DNA of 64,000 nt from Paragonimus skrjabini miyazakii (lineage: Eukaryota > Platyhelminthes > Trematoda > Plagiorchiida > Troglotrematidae). Below are positions 12,482 to 23,100 of the stretch, one piece after another. The translations under genes were made by a program, and so were the position numbers. Where the stretch lies: the NCBI GenBank assembly GCA_014338405.1, contig JTDE01000190.1:266855-330854 (forward strand), written 5' to 3'. Under the pieces are notes generated by a model. That model worked only from the letters and a program-made list of their open reading frames with translations, did no database searches and was not told the origin of the DNA. Position 1 is the stretch's first letter, and each line of letters starts with the position of its first letter.

Positions 12482-12652
12482 CCAATTTAGTTGCAGCGCA
12501 GATTGACCTAACCACGGCAAATCCCACGTGACCTCTGTTCCTTTGTTAGTGTGATTTCGATTACAACACTCCTGAGGAAGGCCACCCGGGGTGGTTGAAA
12601 CGTAGAGTATTACAACTTGCTCATAACGTTGTGTTATTCTCAATCCATTTAT
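12482..12652 (+). repeat. Right inverted arm of Penelope-like element
   Basis: This arm is the inverted partner of 11604-11776. In the orientation of the endonuclease frame it lies downstream, where a Penelope-type terminal repeat is expected. It contains the better-preserved of the two hammerhead-like folds. Confidence 0.85.
12565..12635 (+). ncRNA. Hammerhead-like ribozyme in right Penelope-like arm
   Basis: Core CTGAGGA lies at 12572-12578. Stem II is GGCCACC, loop CGG, GGTGGTT (two G-U and five Watson-Crick pairs), with one extra A before it. GAAA is at 12597-12600. Stem III pairs CGT...GAG with CTC...ACG around a 12-base loop and ends in U-U at 12629-12630, the expected N-U-H cleavage position. 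Stem I pairs AACAC (12565-12569) with GTGTT (12631-12635) and leaves a two-base TC bulge. All invariant core bases of a hammerhead are present. Hammerheads in Penelope-like terminal repeats are established; this instance is my fold by eye. Confidence 0.6.
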
Positions 12653-15178
12653 CAATAACATGTTAAACACGACGCTGAAACTGTTAGACTTCATCCGTAC
12701 AAAATTAGGTGCGGATATCTTACAAATGGTTTTGCTATCGTTTAAAATGAAATTGTTTAAGAGAAATAAGTTAGCTTGGTAAACAAAATATTTGTCAATA
12801 CAATGATTCCTACTTCTCTGGCTACTTTTCAATCCTCTAGTAATGTTTTCAATTCTTTCATAATCAGCCGAACAGATTTCGTTAAGTCAAACATATACCT
12901 TTGAAAAATCTGGGCTACAAGTACAACTGTTTGATGTGAGATATGGCATATTTTGAGTAGGTAACCAGAACACAGAGATTGAGTGTTTGATTTGTTTGAT
13001 TACTGTTGGAAATCGTGCATTTCAACTTGTGGTTTTGTACGGAACGTTTCCTTCTCCCTGTCTGTATGCCGGCGACCTCATCTGTGGCGAAATGAATTTT
13101 GCATTGTACATCACGGGCTTTATGAACACACATGAAGCTGATATCCTATTCAAAAACAGCTCAATCCGAAAGGCATACTGACTTGTTAAATTACCTAGAT
13201 GCTTGTGCTAAGGGAAGCATTATGCACCAATGCACATCAACACACACACCAAAATTCATATTGGGTAGTGACACATCTCATCGGTTGTTTCGGACCTGCA
13301 CTTAGTTGACTTGTTCCAATGACACGACCAATCAATAGGACGACAACATAATTTTTATGGGCTTTACAAAGTGTCCTAACTAGCAATTGATCGATCAGCT
13401 GGCGCGTTCAACTGTCGAGACAAGTCTAAAACCCAGCGTCAGTGACGTAACGTTGACGGGGTGCAATATAATAGAGCCATAGAACTGGGTACTGTTACCC
13501 ATGTGAAGTATTAGCTGATGAGCACGACCGCTCCCCAACGATTTTCCAATGAGCGTTCGCTCATGTGACTTGGCTAGAGATTCTGCCAATGTAGACCATT
13601 TCACAAAGTCGGTATTCCGGTTAAATGCTCTTTGCATCAATTAGTTAGTGCGACCCACTTTGCTTTGATCACCCTTTTGTTGTATCCGGGTTACGTTGGG
13701 CCACACTGACCCATAAACAATTCATTATAATTACGTTCTCACCAGGGTTATCTCGCTCCGCACTGTGATTAAAAGTTTGGTTGGACATTGATATAGCCCA
13801 AGCTACCCGGTTCAGTAAACTACGTTAGAGGCTAGGTTCCAATTCGGCTGCCGTATCTTCTCCTTGGAGAAAGCCACTGTCAGAAATAGTGAGGAATCTG
13901 CCAGTGATTAGGAACAGTTATCACGATCAACAGTTGATGACCATTATTAGGAACAAGATGAATACACGTTTTAAAACAATCGCAAAAAAGTTACCTTACA
14001 AGAAGAAAATTTTATGTTCACTCAACGATAAAAACTTAAGTAGCGGTCTCACAATAAAATGCACTATGTTATCATTAACCAATGTCAAGGGTTCCAGAAA
14101 AAACAAAGTATTTACCGGTATACACATATTTAGACACGTCTTCGTCGGTGTAAGGATTGTTTTAGTCAACGTTATCAAATTCCTCGCTTGTACATTAAGC
14201 GGATAATATGTATACAACCTCACATTAACTGTGAGAAAGGGTGAGTTCAGAATCATGTTTCAACCGGTTGTTTTGAATTGGTCGCTCGGCGTTAAACGCT
14301 CTTTTTCAAGGCGGCAATGTTAACTCATGATTCAGCACCTATTTTAGTGTACGCCGAAAGATTAGTTGTGTGATTTACTCCGTTCCAAAACTTTGTGTTT
14401 CAGTGAGTTGTCGTCTTTGAGTAGAGAAACACGAAACAAAAACAGTACACTTGAAAGAGTTCCACCGTGAGAATTTCGCAATTTCTCTCATCTAAACCAG
14501 GCTCGAAGTAAACCAACGGTAGATTGTCATACACATGCAGACACACACACAAGTACTAACAATTGAATGCGTCTCCGGTTCTATCATTACTGTGATTAAT
14601 GACTACACTGAAGAGACCGCGCGTTCCCACAGCAAGCCTCGCAAACTTCATATGATCTCGGTTTCATGCGCCAATTTCGATTATGGACTCTTACACCCTC
14701 ACACACACTGTCCTCGCGCTCGTCAAACCGGTATGTGCACGCGATCACGTGCATCAGTTCGAGTAGGCACGTGAAGACAAAACAGAACCAGGTGTCAATG
14801 TTCAAATGACACTCGCATGATTAGGATGGCAACCCACCCATTGAGCATGTCAACGACGCATGGCCCTATACGTCACCATCAAAATGTACACCGGTAGGTG
14901 TTTGCATGAAGATCTAGAGACTGCTCTCAGATGTTTTTCTGTTAACAGTGGTATAATATACAGTTTCGATATATCGAGCTTATAGGCTTAATGATCATAC
15001 CCGTCCGAGTGTAGTTGCTATCGCATGACAATGACACAATGCACTCGAAGCGGTTAGCGGGACGGAACAACAGTTCGGACGGAGAGACAATACTGACACG
15101 TTTCACTAATTTATGGGATCACGTGGCGTATGAATCATCCTACAACAAACGTCGGTTCGTCTTATGAGAGTGCTTTGT

Positions 15179-15658
15179 TTACCACTTAATAAAACGTAGT
15201 CGAACAGTCGATTTTTTCATAGAACAGAATTTAAAATAGTCTTGGAAACTGAATTTTCTACACTTCCCCGACCAAAACTGCAGGGTATCCTCACTGGAAT
15301 CTGACAAACAGTCATCATTACTGTAGACCGCTTTTTGTAGGCGTACATTTTGGCCACAGTGTTGCTTGCTTACCAACTCCACGTAATTCATTCTGTAATA
15401 CTGGTTCGCGCCATCTCGTCTTCGTAGTGACAGTTCGACTTGACAATCGCAAGGCTCCCCACCTTTGTAACCATGGCTCAGATAGGTTAAATAAGTCAGT
15501 GTTACCGGTGGATAACTACAGACGCAAGACTGATCATGCGAAGCAACGAAATGGCTAGCTATCTCAATGTTACAGACGGATTGCTGAACCATGGTAAAAT
15601 GATGAATATTGCTCAGTGTGATCGTGACGTTGAGTAGGAGGTGAATGAATGTTACCAC
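15179..15658 (-). CDS. Unrecognised open frame, candidate exon
   Basis: This is a 159-codon minus-strand open frame ending in a stop at 15179. It is long for non-coding DNA of this base composition and overlaps no recognised repeat. I do not recognise a domain. It has an acidic-serine patch (DDCLSDSSEDTLQFW) followed by a basic C-terminal end (KKSTVRLRFIKW). Possible acceptors with pyrimidine tracts occur inside the frame. It is on the strand of the GLIS gene, about 4 kb beyond exon 4, so a terminal exon of that gene is possible, but nothing directly links them. Chance is the main alternative. Confidence 0.25.
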   Translation of the reverse strand: MVTFIHLLLNVTITLSNIHHFTMVQQSVCNIEIASHFVASHDQSCVCSYPPVTLTYLTYLSHGYKGGEPCDCQVELSLRRRDGANQYYRMNYVELVSKQHCGQNVRLQKAVYSNDDCLSDSSEDTLQFWSGKCRKFSFQDYFKFCSMKKSTVRLRFIKW

Positions 15659-17994
15659 TGAAATAAACGAGGGAAATCACGATTGTAGAAAACCCAAATA
15701 ATAACCAGAAGGTATGTTAAGCTGGTCCGAACAGTGGGGTAAGTTGTGATCGAGATGAGATGGATCATATATATCTGATGAAATGAGCAGTTCGGCATCA
15801 GTACCAACATTTGAGAATGCTACAAAGTTACCTCGACAGGTTGATTTTTAAAATGAATAGTTAGGGATATAAGAGTGTTTATCATTTTGCATTCTGCATT
15901 ACAGTGCGACGGAATCTATCAAGTTACTATCGTTCCTGAGAGTTTCAGAACTCCAGCAATTCAGCGTTCAGAGATATCTGTTCAAAACGTAGGAATAGTT
16001 TATTAGTTCAGTTACTCATCCAAGGTGATATATCCATACCCGCTAACTGAAACGTTGACCTATTCGCCAATATAGCACAGACTTTGGAGCTTTGCGTGTG
16101 TCTCATCTATTTGACAGTACCATAACGGACTACCTTACTGCGAGGAGTGAAAAGATGAATCAGCCTCATAAGGTATGTGTAGGAGAATACACCCCTCTGG
16201 ATAAACAAATATGGTCTAACTGAGTGTCAACGTAACGGGTTATTGGTAACAACAGTATCTGTCTTCTTATATGCCAATAGGGAGGCAGTTCATTCTGGAA
16301 GACTGTAAACTTCGCAGTCAGGGGAGAATAAAACAACAAATGCTGTTCATTTTTGATAACATTTTATATTTAAAAGTTCCCTGTTGTACAGTTCGAAGAC
16401 GAGACACAGGTCTTTACTCGTAAAAAATCAGTCCCACGATAGAAAAACTGGTTGTTTCCTATTTATACGTATTCATCAAAGATGCTGGTCAACAAACAGG
16501 TCGGGTCTCATTCGGTTAACATGTATCAACGCAGCTTTAGTCAACTAACATTTGTTACTGGGTTTACTGACTTGAAATCAATTTCAGTTTGCGAGGATAG
16601 ACAGCCAAACACGTTAGATGTAGAGTGTAGCTACAGTACTCCCTAGGGTAAGGAGCACTTTCCGAACGGAAAAACTCCTGCCCCAGAACCAAGAGCACAA
16701 CACGTATAGCCTTATCACTGGTCCATCAGATTGAATGTACTTACATTCCAGAAGCAAACGGATTCACATTTTCTGGCCTGAGTTAAAATCACTTCCCCAG
16801 GAGAAGACACGACATGACAGTGCTGTTTGACCAAACTCAACTTCGGGTGAACCACTAAAGTACACAAACCCATTCGTGAGTATCGTTAATATACCATTCT
16901 TGCAGGCTACAATCTAGCGTACGCTGTGCATCTTCCAATTTAAATGTCTTGATATCGCTGTTCATGATTTGCAATCAGCAGAAAACGTTCTAAGCAGTTT
17001 CTCCGGCATTGTTCTATATTTCTAAAATCGTCCTAATAAAATGAATCACATTGTGGTGAGGCGGTTAGTAGAAATGTCTACATGGTACTCAAGCTCCACA
17101 GTCTCACTGGAAGAGGGTTTCCGTTACTTGGCTTTCTAGCGAATCAGGTCAATGAATGCTCACTATACAAATGTGACATGGTTGTGTTCGATATAATTTG
17201 AGTGTAGGTCTTGTATAAGTTACCATGTTCGGTAGTATGTTTGGATTTTTGTCATCCAACACCACTCGTAAAACGGACTCGATTAGATGGTCTGGTTGTA
17301 TAGGCCATCACCAAGTGGGACAGTAGAACGGAATCTGTTAAACTGCGCCAATATTATCCCTTAGTTTGGACGACCGTGGAGATATAACATTATCCTAAAA
17401 TCCCCTCGAGACAATTTAATCTAACAAACAGTCACACATTATCGATACAGAGAGGTCGTACTCTGAAGAAGACAAAGACTAAGAAATATTGGTTATGAAT
17501 TACTCAACAGTAAGGTTTTTTTTTGTGTGACTTGGAAGTGTGGGCAATAATCTTCAGGTACGATATCTTATAAATGTGAGTAGGCGGTGGACAGTTATGA
17601 TCCACCTTTCGGATTCGGGTCCTTGGACTTATTGTCCTAACCATTCCTTTTGCATTTTCAATCAAAATCCATTCCGTTAATGAACAGAACTAAACAAACC
17701 ACGCCTGACTAATCTCCGTAACTGCCTAGAACAGAGGGCTAAACAACAGACTTTCCGTATAGTACCTCTCATAATTTGGTTCTAAGCCCAAATAGAGCAT
17801 TCGTCGAAGAGTTGCTCTTCTACTTGAGAATCACTGGATTCGAATAATAGTCAGATGACCCGCGTCTAGATGTAGGCAGCCGAACAGAATCTCAGCCAGC
17901 TTGTAGTCGTGTGATTCATGAAGCAACAAATGTCGAATGAGGTTATATCAACTAGTTCATCGTCTTCTTTCTATATTCTAGTCCAGGGTGTTTA

Positions 17995-18008
17995 TATATA
18001 TATATATA
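17995..18008. repeat. Short TA microsatellite
   Basis: A run of alternating T and A, about seven units, lies in otherwise unremarkable DNA. Confidence 0.8.
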
Positions 18009-19651
18009 TCACATGAATGCCTTTTGGTCACAAGGAGATGTGAGTGCGCATAACTGGAATCATTTACGTCTAAGCGTAAAAAAATGTTTAAAGACACTGG
18101 GAATAGACTTCAGAGCAGCCAAACATTAATCGCTGTTAGGTCTAATCTGACAGCTCTTGCAAAACAAGCTTGTCTTACTTACTGTGTTACATACATACAG
18201 ATAATACACATTGAGATTAACACCTTTCCTTCCCGGGGAAAATGCCCACAAGGATAAAGAGAGATAGCTGTCCCCGGAAGATGTTTTGTGGAGGAAGTAT
18301 TCCACATTCGCGCGTCCAAATTATTTTCCGATGGGCTTTTTTACCTTTGGGAGTTCTGTGCTGAAGGGCGGAGTTGTCAGAATTAAACTGTAAGAGTTAT
18401 CTCTACCACTACATCAATGTTCGAGAACTTGAGGCATCTTTGGCTCCAGCAAGGTGCTTCGTTTAATCAATGGATTTCATTTATTAGGTTATAGTTAGAA
18501 CAGTTGAAACTCACGACTACGGAACGATCAGTAGAGGACGAGTGTCTAAATCGCATTAAAGATTTTGTCCATCGACTTTTGCGGATGACATCACCAGTCA
18601 AAAAATCATGAATCTAGAAGACGGCTTTTTTATCCTAATCTTACAAGTATAAAATGAAACGATCAAATCGTGTAGTAAAACTGTGAACACATCGTTGTCC
18701 ATCCAGTTCACTGTCTATCCAATTTCTAGTTTGCTAGAGGTAAGATGACAGAATAACGGCTTGTGACTTATTAAAGGTAAATTAATATAACGTTTGTAGT
18801 TCATATATGGTAGGTTTTGCTGAACTTCAGACCAAAAGGTTTGGTTTTTCACCCAACCTACGGCTGAAAGCATTAGGGGATAAAACTGCTACAGAGTCGC
18901 TTGTGATGTAATGACTGAGAACTTGTGTCCCGGTCGTTTTCTCTTAACACTGATCATTTGAGTTTACTTAAATGTTGCTCTTAAATTAAAGACTGTTCTG
19001 ATAGTCGGTGTTGTGTGACAGTTAGACACCCTTGTCAAATACCTTTGTTCCACTGGTGATTACGACCATGATTATTACAATTATTTGCATTATTACTAGT
19101 CCATTACTTAAGCCTTAGGATCAAAGTTACCTGTTGGTGCAACCAATCAGCAACATGTCACGTCGTACAACACAACCGAAATACTTGCACTGTCAGAACT
19201 AACCTACAGATCACCAACTTAATGGTCCAACCCTGTCCCATTGTTTGTTCAACCTCCCGTGAACTGCTCTGAGAATTAGTATCACACGTTATCTCGCTTT
19301 CTGGATCCCTGTCAGACTGATAATTTGCATCATGTATGAGTTGACGCTTTCACGTAGCAGTACAGATTTTGGACCTCCTTATTATCATGTGAAAGTGTGA
19401 TTGGAAGTTTTGTGCAATTCTGCCGAATGTACACAACAAGAGATTGATCGATTAACATGTTCACCCTACTAACTATGGAGCCATTGTTCACATTCGAAGC
19501 AGTAAACAACTACGTGTTATTAGTTAGCTCAACTGAGAACGAAATTCATGTTTAATAAGCCGTCTCAAAGTCAGCTAACCTAGCTGATTGTCTGTGTATG
19601 GGAAATAATATTACTTACAGGTGGTGTAAATTAAACCTACAACTGTTTAAA

Positions 19652-20131
19652 CTAACAGCCGGAGATTAGTAGGTCACTTACAATCAAAGCTGATCGTGAG
19701 TTGTAAAAATATATTTGTTCTACCTGTGGTATGGAGGTGGCTCTGGTCAACGGAAGTGACTGCTCCGAATAAAAGCTGCTTTGGGGGACCGAGCTGTCGT
19801 TTGGTTTCCTACAACCCAGGTTATTATTGGGTAGCTGAACCGACACAATGGATCTGTCCAGATGGATGTGACTGCTAAAGCAAGGGGCCCAAACACTTTT
19901 CGACGGCCAAGCGAATTCAGGACATGTATCGGAGTGATGCCCTATCCATTTCGTATCACCACAGGAACTCTGAAGTGGATCTTTCGGTGACATCACTCGA
20001 GTGTGTGCACTTCCCTGAGTACTGCCAGGTTTCAAGGGATCAGTGACCCAATGGATTTTCGAATGCTTTCGAAGAGAACTCGGATCCGTATAACGCTTGT
20101 TACAGCCGGGAACTTGGCAGGCGTAGGGCTT
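19652..20131 (-). CDS. glis: GLIS exon with finger 5 and C-terminal region
   Basis: The exon starts AAG CCC TAC after a pyrimidine-rich tract and acceptor AAAG (20135-20132). It encodes KPYACQVPGCNKRYTDPSS, then LRKHSKIH: finger 5 with both Cys and both His and the family's YTDPSSLRKH signature. About 130 further codons are Ser/Pro-rich without known motifs, up to a TAG stop at 19654-19652. Two internal donors are possible: CAG/GTAGAA after 19724 and, stronger, ATT/GTAAGTG after 19682. The true C-terminus may therefore come from an exon further along the minus strand. Known GLIS proteins have long C-terminal activation regions, which favours splicing. Confidence 0.9.
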   Translation of the reverse strand, partial: KPYACQVPGCNKRYTDPSSLRKHSKIHWVTDPLKPGSTQGSAHTRVMSPKDPLQSSCGDTKWIGHHSDTCPEFAWPSKSVWAPCFSSHIHLDRSIVSVQLPNNNLGCRKPNDSSVPQSSFYSEQSLPLTRATSIPQVEQIYFYNSRSALIVSDLLISGC

Positions 20132-23100
20132 CTTTGAGGAGGAAACAGCAGAAATAAAAGAATTAGATATTACCAAAAAGTTGTACTACTTCTGATATAT
20201 ATGTTGCGAGTTTCAAATGTTGAACCGGTAGCTTTCGATAATTGTACCACCTAAGAGTAAACGGAAATCAAGCATCATCTAGAACAACAAAAACCAATAC
20301 CTTTCTGCTCTTCTACCCCGAGTGGTTTTGCAGAATGTTTAGCGCATTTTTTAGCATAACCAAACACTCGGAAACATAAAAACTCAGGTAAAGGGCATTG
20401 CTTCTGTAAGATAAAATACTTTTGCTCTCGATGGTCTCTAGGTTGTCTCGAATATCAGTCCAAAAGTGAACTCTCACTTGGTTTGTTTGTCCTTGTTTGC
20501 AGTTTCAAAAACGATCAGATTGATTGCACAAGGCAGAAAATCAGGAACAAGAAATGTATCAAAAAACTATCATATTTTTAACTGCCTAATCATAGGTACA
20601 CATCATCTTAGTTTGAAAGCTTCGGTCTCTTACATCCTCATCCAGTGTGTAGTCAATTCCGGAAAATATGCAAAACTATCTGTTTCCTCAACTTGCTGTC
20701 AACTTGCAGTTAACGATCGGCAGCTCAACTAAACAATTACTTCAAATGATTCAGTTTCACCATTGACTTTTCATACTACTGATGTACCTCAGTTCATGTA
20801 TCATACAAGGAGACACTCAAGTTTGCTACAAAATGCGGATGGTGATTACAGAAAGACTTTACTACACAGTGAGATGTTGGGATCCTTTTATGAATTTTAC
20901 CAATACAATTGCCTCTGCATAAGAACATTCTGAGGGAATCTTTATTGTTATACACCGAAAATGTCAGCTTCCGTTTTCTAGATCGATGCTACCGCCAAAT
21001 AGATGGGGTAGCCATAGGAAGTTCACTAGGGCACATCTTGACAGACTTTTTCATGTTAAGGATTAAGCCAGAGTTAGCCGTATACATAGCGTGTATATCG
21101 TACCAAAAACGTTACATCGATGATCCACTAGTATTCTGTTGACCCAAACAAGCAGTAGAGAACCTAGTGCGGCACTCAACTAGTTGTCATCTCAACTTGA
21201 AGGTAATGTGAATTTGAGGCTGATAATTGTTCGCCGTTTCTAAACGTACCCTTAAGCTGCGAAAAGAAAGCTCTATTACAACAGCTGTTTATAGGAAATT
21301 CACATGGTTCGGCCAATGTCTGCACTTCGGTAAGTTCACACCGGTCCGAAACAAACGCGGACTGGTAAATACATTATTCACACGATCAAGACAAATCATT
21401 ACACAGGATAGTTTTGCGGAAGGATTAGACTTAATCACGTCCGTTCTACAATCTAATAGTTATCCAAAATTGTTCATAAAAGGCATAGCAGACTGAAACC
21501 ACCGTCCGAACAGCTGGCCAATGTGGAAGAAAAAGGTTTATAGAGAATCCCTTTTAAAAAGTGATCAGAGCATGCATTAAGCAAAGCAAAGTCCGACGAA
21601 TTCGATTGGACAAACAGTTATCGTTCGGACCCAGATGCTTTCTGTGCCTTCAATGAAAGAAGATCAGCTTGTCGACACCACTTAACATTGTGCATTACAA
21701 TTTATATACAACTACAAAGAAAGTTACATGAGCAGACTCAAAAGGTATTTGATCTCCAAGGTGAAGGAACATTTGCCTAAATGAGTGCAAAACTCTGTAT
21801 TACTGAAGACCGGCAGTTTCATTGAAACAAGCAAATAACCAACGTCCGCAGTTGCAATACAAATCCTGACCACTCATCACCTTATCGATCTAGCTTGTGC
21901 ATTCTGAATCCTATTGCACCATTCCTATCCAAGATTCTAATGGTTCGCTGTGGCAGCCGCAATCAATCAACCGAAACCTGCCTTGTATGTCCAGAAACAA
22001 CCGGTCGTGAACTTGACCGTACCCTGGATTGGGTGATATTTCTTATTCCACCGATTAACTATACATTCCACTCTCCTAAATGTTTGATAGGTTCGTTTCA
22101 TTTTACTGTAATTTTCGCACTGATAGGTCAATACAAAATATGTGCATCTATTAATTTCCATGTTCTAATTGTTTTATTCAAGTAATTTTTCGTTTCGGAA
22201 TACTAGGCACTTCGGTTTGCAGTGACCAACCTACACGAATAAGATGGACTGCCCAAGTGCTTAAATGTATGAGCAGATTAACAACTCACCTAAAAACGAA
22301 CTTTGTCGCTGCTATGGTTACATTCTATCTCTGTCACTGATTCGCATCCAACCTAAGCCAACCTAATTCAGTGTTAGATATTTCCTGAGTTTACACAGTA
22401 TTTGCTTAATACGAGTGGTTCATCTGATCCCCATTTCTCATTTGCTGTTGCATATGACCTTCACTAATGTGCCTAACTCCAGACAGTTTTATCAAGTTCG
22501 GTGTTTTTATTAACAAAGACAAAACCATTTAGTGATCGAGTGAAATATGAAAGGTGAACTTGTGATTCCACCTTAGGCAACACGCTTACCGGTTTTTTTA
22601 AATAAGCAATTCCTGATGACATGAACTGCAGAAACACGGCAAGACGTTTTTGTTAAAAAAAGATTGTATGACTGAAACTACCTTCAGAGAAGATAAGCTG
22701 CGGACACAATCACCTACTACCTGGAAACGTTGCAACGAGCAGTGACAGACTAGTCGAGATGCTTTGCAACGCCACGTAAGGAAACGCCAGTGCAATAATC
22801 TTTGTCACATGTGGACTAACGGTATACGAGAAGGAAATCGCCCGGTTTATCATGGTAAGTTCATGCGGATTGCTTTGATAGGTTTTCCGGTGCACATTGA
22901 TTACAATCACCCCGTTCATTCCTCGCATAGTTTTTATTGCAAAATCTTAAAATCTCCTATTCCACCAATCTCATACGATAAAATTAGGCTTGTTAACTCC
23001 AATATATTTGGTACTAACAAGCGAACAATTCAGTTTACTGAAAGTGATTAATGAACTCCGTTGTAATCGCATGACCGAAATCAACGAATGACGCCTACAC

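Larger units (their letters stand above)
11604..12652 (+). mobile_element. Penelope-like element remnant with inverted terminal repeats
   Basis: A GIY-YIG endonuclease reading frame (11820 to about 12405) is flanked by two inverted copies of a ~170-bp sequence, 11604-11776 and 12482-12652. They differ at about ten positions by eye. Penelope-like elements are known to carry long terminal repeat-like sequences in direct or inverted arrangement, and a C-terminal GIY-YIG nuclease. The RT domain is missing, so this is a 5'-deleted copy with an inverted repeat fragment joined to the left. Each arm also holds a hammerhead-like fold, as described for Penelope-like elements. The copy lies about 7 kb beyond the last certain GLIS exon. 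Confidence 0.8.
12653..19650. other. No firmly recognised gene; may hold GLIS 3' sequence
   Basis: About 7 kb lies between the Penelope-like copy and the last certain GLIS exon. Apart from the unrecognised 159-codon minus-strand frame at 15179-15658 (listed separately) and a short TA microsatellite near 17995-18008, I see only short unmatched open frames. If exon 4 is spliced at its GTAAGT donor, the terminal GLIS exon(s) and 3' UTR should be somewhere here on the minus strand. Confidence 0.35.

Noticed and set aside
11621..12635. tRNA or CRISPR-like reading of the short repeats in the Penelope-like arms
   Set aside because: There are only two copies, inverted, with a complete endonuclease frame between them. 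That fits a Penelope-like element and not an array, and no box A/B pair is present.
13395..13640. 81-codon minus-strand frame starting ATGATG
   Set aside because: No domain, no splice context and no conserved neighbour; within chance expectation.
14535..14805. Overlapping open frames on both strands with His/Cys/Arg-rich translations
   Set aside because: Both come from a CA/CG-rich patch (repeated ACAC); neither has zinc-finger spacing.
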